Source: Aquatica leii
Taxonomy: Eukaryota > Arthropoda > Insecta > Coleoptera > Lampyridae
Assembly (NCBI GenBank): GCA_035610365.1
Contig: CM069439.1
Location: 8,370,001-8,434,000 of the forward strand
DNA length: 64,000 nucleotides
Reading direction: 5' to 3'
Shown: piece after piece, positions 54,326 through 64,000 of the stretch
Layout: each line of letters starts with the position of its first letter
How positions within the stretch are numbered: the stretch's first letter is position 1
The notes under the pieces: generated by a model
Seen by the model: the letters and a program-made list of their open reading frames with translations, nothing else
Databases searched by the model: none
What the model was told of the DNA's origin: nothing
Made by a program: the position numbers and the translations under genes

Positions 54326-54770
54326 AAATGAGTAGTAGTTTATCTTTATTTGCTCACATATGTGTTGCAAAGTGATCCGTGTTTCCCTTATACATTTATC
54401 CTCTTCTCTCTTCTTCTCCCTCCCTGCATTCATTCCTCATATGTTTAAGGTCCTCAGTCTCTTCTCCAGATAGTCTACACATCCTTTCTTCCTCTTTTCT
54501 CTAGTATTTATTTCGTAACTCTTCGTTCCTACATCTGAACCTTGCTATCATTTTTTTCTTCTTGCTTTTGTTCCCTTTCCCGTTTAGATATTCTGGAACC
54601 CCTTTCTCTTTATATTCTTATAATTAACATTATATCTGGCCTCTTTTATCTTTGTCCATCTTTCCTGCTTTTCTATGTCCCTATCTCTCCTTATTATTTC
54701 CTCACTTACCCCTACTCTTTCTCTTAATCTCTCTACTTTTTCTATCGCATACCCGTTTCTTTTATAGTAC
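54326..54770 (-). mobile_element. 3' end of a second non-LTR copy
   Basis: Matches 50390-50770 (the ORF2 C-terminus, including EEIIRRDRDIEKQERWTKIKEARYN at 54650-54720) and the 3' terminal TACTACTCATTTTT. Its 5' side is cut at 54770 by the gypsy E LTR and does not reappear beyond 61319. It lies head to tail with the larger copy. Confidence 0.8.
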
Positions 54771-55194
54771 TGAAACGTTCGAGACATTATTCTCAAGTTT
54801 GAGAACTTTCGCGAGGTTTTTGTACATTTCCAGAACGTTCACCGAAAGATATAGAAAATTCTCGAACGTTTGACCAAAATGTATAAATGCGGCACAAACA
54901 AATTAGAGGTCAGTTATTCCAGAAATTCGAAGACAGCAGTGTTAACAAGATTATTCAAGTTTAAATAAATAAGTGATTAACGCGTGTGTTCAAGATAAAT
55001 GTACGGAGTATAACCTTGTACGTGACTTTAAAGTAAACAATAAAGTAAAGTTATCTGCGAACATTATCTTCGTGTAAGTGATAGTGCTATGTATAAATTA
55101 GTGTAAATGTTTTTATTAAATATCTTTAGATTTAATTAGTTGTAAACGCGATATTTTTAGTATAAATAAATTATTAGTTTTAATAATCGTCACA
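54771..55194 (+). mobile_element. Gypsy E 5' LTR (424 bp)
   Basis: TGAAACGTTCGAG...ATCGTCACA. It sits directly in the non-LTR fragment; the base run before it is AGTAC. It is closest by eye to the LTR at 42412. A TATA-like AATGTATAAATGC lies at about 54880. The leader that follows begins GTGGTTAACATGTGTCGGGTTCG. Confidence 0.85.
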
Positions 55195-55399
55195 GTGGTT
55201 AACATGTGTCGGGTTCGCAATTTTTAGAGTAAATACCATTAAGTAATTTAATATCGCTCAAGTAATAAAAACATTGATTGCGTAAATAAATAAAACTTTA
55301 GTTCGGGATTCGCGTGTTTGTTTATAGGGTGTAATTTCTAGCTGTTCCATTTCGTTAAAGTAGTGTATTTAAACTTTTTATTCGTGTTATATACAACTT

Positions 55400-56020
55400 A
55401 TGCCAGTAACTCGTTATCAAAACAAAATGGATTCAAAACTATTTGAATTTCTTGAATCAATAAAAAATGGCCAAGAATCGCTGGATAAAAAAATGAAAGA
55501 AAATCCGCAGAAAATGGAAGAAAATTCTAGAAAAATGGAAGAAAATTTTCAAGAAAATTCTCAAAAAAATTAAAGAAAAATTATTTGAAAATACCGAGAA
55601 AATAGAAGAAAAGTTGATGGAAAATTCTAGACGTTTAAAAGAAGAAATACAAACGAGCATAGAAAATCAAATCAAAATTGTTCAAAAAGGAACCCATACT
55701 AAGATAAGAATGTCTTCCGGGTTTGGACCGTGTCATTGTTGTTGAAACTGAAGTTGCCAACGTTTCGCCCACGAGAGATTTAATAATGGACCATCGGGAA
55801 TAAACCACTCACAAGTTCAAAGTTGTACCTCAGAATTTTGATGGTAAAGTACCATGGTCAACTTACTATAAGCGACGTCTTTAATACTGCCCTTACGTGG
55901 AGAAGCTCTTAGAATCTTGCAAATTGTTCCTGACCACCTACACGAAAATTACGAACTTTCAGAAATGAGATATGGAAATGCTCATTTTCGACAAGTGTAT
56001 CAAGCTCAAATTAAATTGCA
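55400..56020 (+). pseudogene. gag: Gypsy E Gag remnant
   Basis: Starts MPVTRYQNKMDSKLFEFLES with NPQKMEENSRKMEEN repeats. TAA appears at about 55573. Around 55700-55775 a foreign piece is inserted that contains GAAGTTGCCAACGTTTCGCCCAC, the same sequence as at 37035-37057. The capsid region is reduced by deletions to short pieces (about 55785-56010), and the CCHC knuckle is gone. Confidence 0.8.
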
Positions 56021-57452
56021 TAGCATTTATCTCGATGGTAAGATCAATGGAAGAAGTGTTTAGTTACTGGTTAACACGGAAGCGACGAAGACCATCATTC
56101 GTCCTGACATGTTATTGGAAAACGAGAAGACATCACCAGTAACAGTACGACTTCGAACGGCGACGTGAAATGGAGTACCCACCATCAAGTACTGGTAGGC
56201 GACATCACGAAAAAAGTTATCTTGGGAATGAACGTTATAAAGAAGTATGGGTTCCATTTGGATATGAAGAAGAATGTCCTGAAAATTGACAATGAAGGAT
56301 ATCCCGTTCATTCCTCAGAGAAGGCAGCCGTGCGAGTCTTATTGAGTGAAGAAGTGACTCTGCCTGCAAGGACTGAAACTGTGGTGATGGAACGCCTCGA
56401 TGGAAATTTCCGGGAAGGTTACACAAGCGCGATTGAACTAATGAAAGGGGACTTAGTTGAAAAGGGATTACTCGTTGGCAGAACTTTAGTACGAGTGAAA
56501 AACACGATGCCAGTAAAGATCTTAAATATTAACTCAGTTCTTGTAACGTTGAAAAAGAAGACCGTGGTAATCCAATGCACGCCAGTATCTCCAATTATAA
56601 GATGCCCACAACATTTATTGGACATTCTTACCTCCAAATGCCGAAACCTCAGCAAAGACCAGCTGGCTAAAGTAAAAGTGTTGATCCAAGAGTACCAAGA
56701 TGTGTTCGCGCTGGAGAGTGGTTCTAAAGAAAGAACTAACGTGGTGAAACATAAAAGTAATACCAGAGACAACATCCACGCAGACTTCTCCTTTCGCGAA
56801 AAGAGAAGAAAACGAACAAATAATTACGAATATAGAGAGAGAAGGCGTGATTGAACCTTTAAATAGCCCGTGGGCGTGCCTAGTGGTACTCGTAAAAAAG
56901 AAAGATGGATCAACGAGGTTTTGCGTAGACTACAGACAGCTAAACGACGTGACCAAAAAGGACAGCTACCCTTTACCCAGAATTAACGATGCGTTAGGCA
57001 CCCCGTCAGGATCCCAGTGGTTTTCTACGTTAGACTTAAAGAGTGATTACTGGCAAGTAGAATTGGAACCCAAGGATCGTGAAAAAACAGCTTTTACCAT
57101 TGGAACTGGTTTGTTGCAGTTTACTGTGATGCGCTTCCGCCTGTGTAACGCTTCTGCAACGTTTAAGCGTTTGATGGAGACTATCTTGCGCGGAATGTCT
57201 TGGAAAACGTGTTTGGTTTACCTAGACGACATGATCGTTATTGGAAGGTCGTTTGAAGAACACTTATACAATTTGAAAAAAATGTTCCAGCTGCTACGTG
57301 GGGCAAACCTCAAACTGAACCCAAAAAAGTGTCACGTATTTAAGAAAGGCGTTCAATACCTTGACCACGTCATATCTAGAGATGGAGTAAAGGCTGAACC
57401 AGACAAAATCCGAGCAGTGCAAGCATGGCCAAGACCAATCAACAAACATTAG
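56021..57452 (+). pseudogene. pol: Gypsy E protease and reverse transcriptase, first part
   Basis: The protease active site reads VNTEATKT in place of VDTGATKT (about 56071), so the catalytic Asp and Gly are both lost. Frame 56165-56854 holds VILGMNVIKKYGF and the linker to Pol. The frame at 56847-57452 holds the RT fingers and palm: [41 protein letters not shown], and VYLDDMIVIGRS (57217-57252). It stops abruptly after WPRPINKH, where an inverted segment begins. Confidence 0.85.
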
Positions 57453-58600
57453 GTCCGCGTCTCCGGTATTTTATGTTTCACCACGTTAGTTCTTCCTTTG
57501 GAGCCACTATCCAGCGCAAACACATCTTGATACTCTTGGATCAACACTTTAACTTGAGGCAACTGGTCCTGGCTGAGGTTTTGGCATTTGGTGGTAAGAA
57601 TGTCCAATAGATGTTCTGGACACTTCTTCGGCGACGTATCTTCGTTCGACTTCACGCATCTCACAATGATACTGGCGTGCCTACCACGGTCTTCTTTTTC
57701 AACGTTACAGGATCTGAGTTGATGTTTAAGATCCTTACTGGCATCGTGTTTTGTACTCGTACTAAAGCTCTGCCAACGAGTAGTCCCTTTTCAACTAAGC
57801 CGCCCTCCATTGGTTCAATCGCGCGTATGTAGCCTTCCCAGAGATTTCCATCCAGGCGTGCCATTACACTATCCGCCCTTGCAGGCAGAATCACGTCTTC
57901 ACTCAATTAGACTCGCATGGTTGCTTTCTCTTACGAATGAAAAGGAATTTCTTCATTGTCGATCTTCAGGACATCGTTCTTCATATTGAAATGGAACCCA
58001 TACTTCTTAATCACGTCCATTCCCAGGATAACTTCTTCCGTCATGTCGGCTACTTGTACTTGATGGTCGAGTACTCCATTTCCCAAGTCAATGGTCACTT
58101 GTACTTGTCCGCGATTAGGTATTTCTTCGCCAGTCGCTGTTCGAAGTCGTACTGTTACTGGTGATGTCTTCTCGTTTTCTAATAAGATGTCAGGACGAAT
58201 GATGGTTTTCGTCGCTCCCGTGTCAACCAGTAACTGAACGCTTCTTCCATTGATCTTGCCATCGAGATTATTGCTCCATCGGCGATGTCATTTGGATGCT
58301 AATCTCCGGAGCTTGACTAGATAAGATTACTTTTTGTCTCTTTCGGTCGCCTCGTTTCAAATTTTCGAGCGCTCTTCTTGGGTTTAGTACGATGCCGTCG
58401 TACATAGCCGATTTCAACGCAGTTCAAAATTGTCACTCCTCTTTCCCGAAGTATCCGTCGCGCTATCTTCTCGATGCTTTCCAGTGACTGCGCGGGTACT
58501 TCTGCAGCACAGCAGAGTTTATGGCTGCCTCGATGCGACGCCTGTTTTGCTGCTTTGAACTCCAAAGCATGAGTTAAGGCGTCATCCAACGTTTTCGGTT
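57453..58600 (-). pseudogene. Inverted gag-protease-linker segment inside gypsy E
   Basis: Read on the minus strand from 58600 to 57453, this is an ordered gypsy segment: LDDALTHALEFKAAKQASHRG (gag), a degraded knuckle (ILNCVEIGYVRRH), protease (VDTGATKTIIRPDIL near 58200 on the minus strand), EDVILPARADSVMARLDGN, and CPEHLLDILTTKCQNLSQDQLPQVKVLIQEYQDVFAL. It ends at the same linker region from which the RT begins. The flanking RT sequence overlaps on both sides, so the region is a composite of two element copies in opposite orientation. Confidence 0.85.
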
Positions 58601-58605
58601 CTTGT

Positions 58606-59640
58606 AACGTGTGTAACGCTCCTGCAACATTCGAGCGCTTGATGAAGACTATTTTTGTCTTGGAAGACGTGCTTGGTTTATTTGAACGACGTGATCGTGG
58701 TTGGAAGGTCGTTTGAAGAACACTTGAACAACTTGAAGGAAGTGTTCCAGCGACTACGTGGGGCTAACCTCAAACTGAGCCCAAAGAAGTGCCACGTATT
58801 TAAGAAGGAAGTGCAATACCTTGGCCACGTCGTATCTAGAGATGGAGTAAAGGCTGACCCAGACAAAATTCGAGCAGTGCAAGCATGGCCAAGACCAATC
58901 AACAAACATCAGGTCCGAAGTTTCCTTGGGTTGTGCACCTATTATAGACGATTTGTACCCGGATTTGCTAATATTGCCAAACCTTTGACGAAACTGACGG
59001 AAAAAAGAGCATAATTTAGATGGAATGAAGACTGCGAAAATTCTTTCCATCAACTAAAACAGGCCCTAGTCACTTCGCCGATTCTAAGTTATCCAAGAGA
59101 AGATGGAAAATTTGTTTTGGATACTGACGCAAGCAAATTATTGTGTTACTAGGAGGGAGCTGTTAGCAGTCGTCAAGTCCATCAAACATTTCTATAAATA
59201 TTTGTATAGACGAAAATTTTTACTGAGAACAGACCACGCTGCTTTAAAATGGCTACTGCAGTACCGTAACCCGGAAGAACAAGTGGCAAGATGGATCAAG
59301 AGACTGCAAGAGTATGACTATGACACAGAACACCGTGCCGGAAGCAGTCATCGGAACGCTGATGCCTTATCCAGAAGACCACGTCCAGCGGACTGCAGCC
59401 ATTGTTCGCGACTTGAAGAAAAAGTCGAATGCCTCCGGAGAACTGCTATGGTCGATGACGAGTGGGAACCTAAGCAGTTACGTCGCAAACAGGAAAACGA
59501 TCCTGAAATAAGACTACTCCTGAACTGGAAAGAAAACAGCCGACGACCAACCTGGAAAGAAGTGAGTGATTTGGGTAGAAGTATCAAAGCGTACTCGCGC
59601 AGTGGAACTCTTTAATAGTAGAAGACGGTCTTCTTAAGCG
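58606..59640 (+). pseudogene. pol: Gypsy E reverse transcriptase (second copy) and RNase H
   Basis: Begins again in RT (CNAPATFER-like, about 58610), with VYLNDVIVVGRS where the first catalytic Asp of YLDD is Asn, then CTYYRRFVPGF and KPLTKLTE. TAA at about 59012 breaks it. RNase H has lost most of the segment after DTDAS (about 59121) but keeps TRRELLAVVKSIKHFYKYLY and LLRTDHAALKWLL. Confidence 0.85.
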
Positions 59641-60324
59641 ATCCCTAGAAAGTGTCGAGGGCACGGGAAACAGACTACAGTTGGTAGTGCCAAAGAACCG
59701 GGTGGCAAGTGTTGAAGCATCTCTACGATGGGACATCAGGAGGACACTTTGGCATTAAGAAGACATTGGGTAAAGTGCGAGAACGATTCTACTGGATGAA
59801 CTGCAAAGAGGACGTAATGAAATGGTGCCGTAAGTGCACAGTCTGCGCATCAGAAAAGCGCAAAGCACCCATGAAGCAGTTCAACGTAAGAATCCCTTTG
59901 GAAAGAGTAGCCATTGACATCGCAGGGCCGTTCCCAGAATCCGATTCGGGTAATAAATACATTTTGGTGGCGATGGATTACGTCAGCAAGCTGGCCAAGA
60001 GGCTAGACGAAGTACATGAAGAGGTCAGTAAAAACACACAAATTGCCAACGACAGGATGAAGACTAGATATGACGTAAAGGCACAAAATGGTGGGTTTCA
60101 ACCTGGCGATATGGTCTGGTTGTATAATCCTCAAAGGAGACGTGGTTTGTCGCCGAAGCTGCAAAGGCAATGGGAAGGCCCCTATCAAGTTATGCAGCGT
60201 ATTAATGACGTCATATATCGCATCCGAAAACCGCCCAGAAACAAGCCAAAAGTGGTCCACGTCGATCGTCTAGCCCAGTTTGCTGGCGATAACCACAATA
60301 AAATAAGTTCAGGTCCGAACCAGA
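59641..60324 (+). pseudogene. pol: Gypsy E integrase with core deletion
   Basis: The zinc-binding region (HLYDGTSGGHFGIKKTLGKVRERFYWM...CRKCTVCAS) and the first core Asp (AIDIAGPFPE) are present. Then VAMDY joins directly to VSKLAKRLDEVHEE. The missing part (about 160 codons in the other copies) includes the second Asp and the Glu of the DDE triad. The joint is at GATTA(C/T), which is present at both ends in intact copies, so a microhomology deletion is likely. The frame remains open through the C-terminal GDMVWLYNP domain. Confidence 0.85.
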
Positions 60325-60976
60325 GTGATAAGCAGCAGAACCAGGAATCAAATCGAAGAAATGGAGTTCGGACAATTTATGAACTTATACCGGGGTTCTG
60401 GAAAAGCTAGGTACGGAGTTACCACCGAGGAACAACAAGACCTGTTCCAGACACAAAAAGATTACGCCATCGCACATTGCGTGATCAAGGATCTTGACAT
60501 GTCCAGAGGGGTTGCAGTCGTGTTTAAAAAGAAGTTTGGGCAGCTAGATGAATTACGAAAACAGCAACCGGCAGTCGGAAAAGTTTTTGGACTACGTGGA
60601 GACAGACGCTTCGTTTTCTATTTGGTCACCAAGAAATACTCACGTACCAAGCCGTTATACAAAAATCTATGGCGAACATTATGGAATCTCAAGAGAGAAA
60701 TGAAGTTCCACCATGTAAAGAAATTGGCAGTACCCAAGCTTGGTTGTAGCTTAGACCAACTGAATTGGAGGACAGTTCGAAACAAGTTGGAGGTCGTCTT
60801 CCGAGGAACAGGCGTTCAAGTGCTGGTCTGTAGTTACTAACCAAGAAGAATATCGGGTCAGGAAAAGTCCATTGACGGTTACTTTTATGATCGAAGAAGT
60901 TGCCGCCACGATCCTTTCTATCGGTGTCGCATCCAGTCTCCTGTTCTGAGACAGAACAGTCCTAAGGAGGGGGCAG
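60325..60976 (+). CDS. Gypsy E integrase tail fused in frame to macrodomain; CCCH remnant
   Basis: The frame 60325-60840 runs without interruption from the integrase tail (SRTRNQIEEMEFGQFM, GVTTEEQQDLFQTQ) into the macrodomain (DYAIAHCV.KDLDMSRGVAVVFKKKFG, FVFYLVTKKYSR, PKLGCSLDQLNW, VQVLVCSY). This is direct evidence for the fusion. The catalytic Lys and Asp positions of the TARG1 class are present; the second Gly of GCGLD is Ser. TAA at 60838 ends the frame. The finger region after it has a deletion and a Gly in place of the first Cys. The polypurine tract CCTAAGGAGGGGGCAG is at 60961-60976. Confidence 0.85.
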
Positions 60977-61319
60977 TGAAACGTTCTCAAGTTCAAGAGC
61001 CTTCTCGAAGTTGTTATCCATCTTCTAGAACGTATACCGAAAGATATGGAACACTCGAGGATTTCCATAATGTGTATAAATACGGAACAAACAAATCATA
61101 GGTCAGTTATTTCCGTAATGCGAAGACAGTGTTAAGATTATTCAAGTCTAAATAAATAAGTCGTTAACGCGTGTGAGATAAGCCTAAGGTGAATAATCTG
61201 GTACGTGACTTTAACGTAAACAAGTGTTAAACAAGTGTGTGACTTTATCTTATCTTAGTATAAGTAAAAATATTTTTAGTAGTTTAAATAAATTAGTTTA
61301 AATAATAAAATTCGTTACA
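60977..61319 (+). mobile_element. Gypsy E 3' LTR (343 bp, internally deleted)
   Basis: TGAAACGTTCTCAAG...TTCGTTACA followed by ATAT. It lacks about 80 bp of the R/U5-like region found in other LTRs. Closer by eye to the LTRs at 18031 and 33664 than to its presumed partner at 54771, which fits the composite nature of this element. Confidence 0.85.
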
Positions 61320-61735
61320 ATATTTTATTCAGAATTTTTAACACTGTATAACATAATAAACAAGAATTAGAGGTAATCTGCTTGATAAAAAAATTTATTT
61401 AAAAAATACATCTACATTTATTTTTACAAATTAAACCTGCAGGAAGAAGTCCTAATTAGATCACAAATACAAATGAATTTAATCACTAACAAAAATAACA
61501 TTCTCAATATTTTAGTGTATAATGAAGAACTACAACATTTACAATAAGAATAAAAACTATCTCAATTACTACTAAATAGACTTAATTGTAGCAACTTAAT
61601 ACCAATAAAATTTGTATGAACGTGATTGGTTAAATTTAACTAATTACTATAAATAACAAAAGTAAATATTGTAAAATAACTCCAAATCACTAAACAGGCA
61701 CAATTTTATATCTCATAAACATGCATTACTAGCAA
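61320..61735. other. Intergenic or 3' untranslated stretch
   Basis: AT-rich with several TTTATT motifs on this strand (AATAAA on the minus strand), suited to the 3' untranslated region of the gene read leftwards from 62507. No other feature seen. Confidence 0.4.
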
Positions 61736-62507
61736 TTAAAATATGAAGTCGTCGATCACGTTAGTAGAACATTGTTTCAGAAACCGATAATCTTCTGGAA
61801 TAGGTAGTTCAGACTCGATGTTAACTAACCGTTTTTCACTACAATAATCAACAAACAACATTTTAATATGCCTAGATAATTCGGCAACTGTCAAAGATTG
61901 TTTTAGTGTACACTTGGGGAAATGTTTTAGATTTTTAGCAAGAGAAATAAGTTCTGACTCGTGCAAAACTTGAGCTTGATTAATTTTTTCTTCATTAGTT
62001 TCGTTCAGAAGCTGCAGAAAGTCTCTAATTACGCCCACGCCTGCACTTAAGTGTCCATCGGCTAATGGTTCCAGTAAATAGTGTAAATCTTGGTATTTAT
62101 GATTTATTATTAATTCGGGTATTACATACAACTGTGCTTGCTGGTTCGCTTTTCCAAAATCTTTCGACAGGGCTAGATGTTGATAAGACTCAAAGTAATT
62201 TGGGTCGCCATCCTTCATATACGACAATATCGAATGTATGATTTCCGAAGGTATTTTTAATTTTTTTGTTAAAAATTCTTCGTATTCTTCATATTCGTCA
62301 GTAATAAATTTAATATTCCGTTCTAATATAGACTTAACGGCTTTCTCTTTAACTTTTTTGTTTTTAATGAAGAGAAGTGCGAATATAGCCCACGTCCACA
62401 AACCAACTGCTTCTAATTGGGCAGCGAAACCCATGCAGATGGTGTTGGAAATATTTTCATTCGATACTCCAATTTTGTGGAAATCAAAGAGCAATAGTAG
62501 AAACCAA
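61736..62507 (-). CDS. Probable terminal exon of an unrecognised membrane protein
   Basis: The minus-strand frame is open for 283 codons from 62587, but a good splice acceptor (TTTTGTTTTTTAG) ends at 62508. The exon therefore more likely begins at 62507, with the upstream codons being intron or another exon outside what I can place. It encodes a hydrophobic stretch (WFLLLLFDFHKIGV), a second one (ICMGFAAQLEAVGLWTWAIFALLFI), and then about 190 cytosolic-looking residues, acidic and helix-rich, with DPNYFESYQHLALSKDFGKANQQ and ending DDFIF. The codon pattern and length make it a credible host gene. I do not recognise the family and give no function. Confidence 0.6.
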
Positions 62508-62639
62508 CTAAAAAACAAAATAAAGCATGAATACAAATTTGTGCATATTTTCATGTTTCTAATAGTGTAATATTTCATGTAAATCAAATAATAAAAAATC
62601 AGGAACTAAAACTAATAGCAAATAAAAAGTCAGTCATGA

Positions 62640-63900
62640 GAAGAAGACCCAACAGCGGCTTGAACTCGTACAACTAGGAAATATCAAAACCTCTCATACA
62701 GCAACCGCAGTTTGCAATACGCTACTGAGCCGGCTACCGTCAAACATTCTGGAAACGAAAACCGCCACTAACGCAGCAGATGCAATCATCAGCACTGTGA
62801 TAACCCACAGATGGAAAACACCAGTTTCCACCAACGACTATACTATTCAAGACTGGGTCAATAGAGACGTCAATCTCAAAACCCAGGTACGAAGCAGAGC
62901 ACGCACTAAGTACAACACACAAGAGCATGAAGCTAATAACACAGTAGGAGCTTTTACAACAAATTTGGCAGAAGTGTCGCCCACCACGCAAAACCGCCAA
63001 CAAAATAAAAACTACAAGTGCAATCGCCAACGGCGGTCATAGACGAGCACGTCAAAAACCCGGAATCAAAAATGCAATTATTTACAGAAGCAGGCATTCG
63101 CATTTCCTCCGTAAACTACAATGGAAGAATAAACCTAGACCTTGATATCCAATCAGAAGAAAGTTTCCGATAAAAACTTCTTGGCACATTACAAGATTCC
63201 ATTGAGCACGCGAGAACAAGTTACCCCATTGCATCCACTAACTGCATCGTAAAAAGTCGTCCAGTTATACATACGCATCTCAATAGCACTTACATACAAC
63301 GAAACGCCAACCAATTACTAATCCAAATCCGACTAACTATCGGTCGCAAAGTCAGAATTCCGAATGGTGCAAGTTGGAATCTCATCGAAGAATCCTTGAT
63401 CTTTCCCACTAAAAGTTGCACTCCAAAAAAAAAAAAAAGAATTGGTGACCAAGTGGCGACTATTATAGAGCCCTTAACGTTTAAATAAAGTTAGATTTGG
63501 TCAAAGTCACCAGATCGCAGTCACAAAAGAAGATTGTATAACATTCTTTCTAAGAAACTCGCTAAAAATATTCTAAGATACAAAGACGGAATAGTAGACG
63601 ATATGGAATTATGGTACACATACATCGATGGCATTCTGACAGTGTCAGCAACCGAAGACCATTTAACTAAACTAAAACGCAAGCACCGATCAAACCTATC
63701 CAAAGACAACCAACCAATCGAATGAACGAAATAAACCGAAGCAGTTTACAAAGAATGCAACCAACAAATCAGCAAAACTGCATCGATTGCCCATCTACTA
63801 CTGAACACTCAGTGCTTACAAATGCAAAAACACTGAGATTATATGTACAAGATGTTAATACCCGAAAATAGCAGTTAGAACTCATTGAAACAAACGTTTC
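62640..63900 (+). mobile_element. Unidentified retroelement-like repeat relic
   Basis: Less AT-rich than its surroundings, with a plus-strand frame of about 130 codons (to 63042) containing NILETKTATNAADAIIST and TIQDWVNRDVNLKTQVRSRARTKYNTQE. A later frame has KKLAKNILRYKDGIVDDMELWYTYIDGILTVSATEDHL (63546-63662). The WYTYIDGI stretch could be a decayed YIDD-type reverse-transcriptase motif, perhaps Penelope-like, but the support is thin. The minus-strand frames here are shadows. I cannot name the element. Confidence 0.3.
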
Positions 63901-64000
63901 TTAGATCAAATTTTTGATTTAGAACCTGTCATAGTTATTAGCGTTTTTTGTTTTTCGAAAAGTTTTCCGTTCTATCAAATGACAAAATGGCCACCAATCA

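Noticed and set aside
1-64000. CRISPR arrays, operons, or bacterial-type features
   Set aside because: No regularly spaced short repeats with unique spacers were seen. Introns, LTR elements and the phosphatase gene show the DNA is eukaryotic.

Overview
The window is AT-rich nuclear DNA from an arthropod, most likely an insect. Short introns (39-50 nt), a dense load of Ty3/gypsy, piggyBac, hAT, Tc1/mariner and non-LTR elements, and two intron-containing host genes support this. I cannot place it to order. Only three stretches look like host genes. A plus-strand Cys/His-finger protein gene lies at 11504-14949 (six exons, 410 aa). A PTPDC1-type dual-specificity phosphatase lies on the minus strand at 31269-49105 (ten exons, 627 aa when spliced). 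A probable terminal exon of an unrecognised membrane protein lies on the minus strand at 61736-62507. The two multi-exon genes converge, and a decayed partial copy of the same locus sits at about 5.9-9.3 kb.

Layout. 1-5.9 kb: AT-rich DNA with diverged repeats, a Tc1/mariner relic and a relic of a multi-copy insect protein. 5.9-9.3 kb: the decayed locus copy, split by a 2.1-kb inverted-repeat element that carries a 130-bp tandem repeat and a nested hAT-like MITE. 9.3-10.5 kb: non-LTR relic. 11.5-14.95 kb: finger-protein gene with a mariner relic in its fourth intron. 14.35-27.9 kb: a tandem duplication of about 6.8 kb containing the last two exons of that gene, a ZMYM1-like hAT relic and the 5' half of a gypsy element. 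The second gypsy copy continues to its 3' LTR at 30925. 31.3-49.1 kb: the phosphatase gene, whose first intron (15.6 kb) is filled with a solo LTR, a non-LTR relic, nested MITEs, two piggyBac relics and two gypsy elements. 50.2-54.8 kb: a purine-rich non-LTR retrotransposon on the minus strand plus the 3' end of a second copy. 54.8-61.3 kb: a rearranged gypsy element. 61.3-64 kb: the membrane-protein exon and an unidentified repeat.

The most notable system is the gypsy family itself, present as four bodies and nine LTRs. Its Pol does not end at integrase. Each copy continues into a macrodomain of the TARG1/OARD1 (ADP-ribose glycohydrolase) type and then a CCCH zinc finger that abuts the polypurine tract. 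The catalytic Lys and Asp of the TARG1 class are visible, and the fusion to the integrase tail is read directly in one frame at 60325-60840. Gag starts with a long repetitive coiled coil and carries a CCHC knuckle. Pol has protease, reverse transcriptase, RNase H and integrase. No envelope gene is seen. All copies are broken, so any activity would have to come from copies elsewhere in the genome.

Insertion sites of the gypsy family show 4-bp duplications of the form NTAT. These allow nested insertions to be ordered: gypsy into piggyBac, another LTR element into gypsy, and a hAT-like MITE into the tandem-repeat element.
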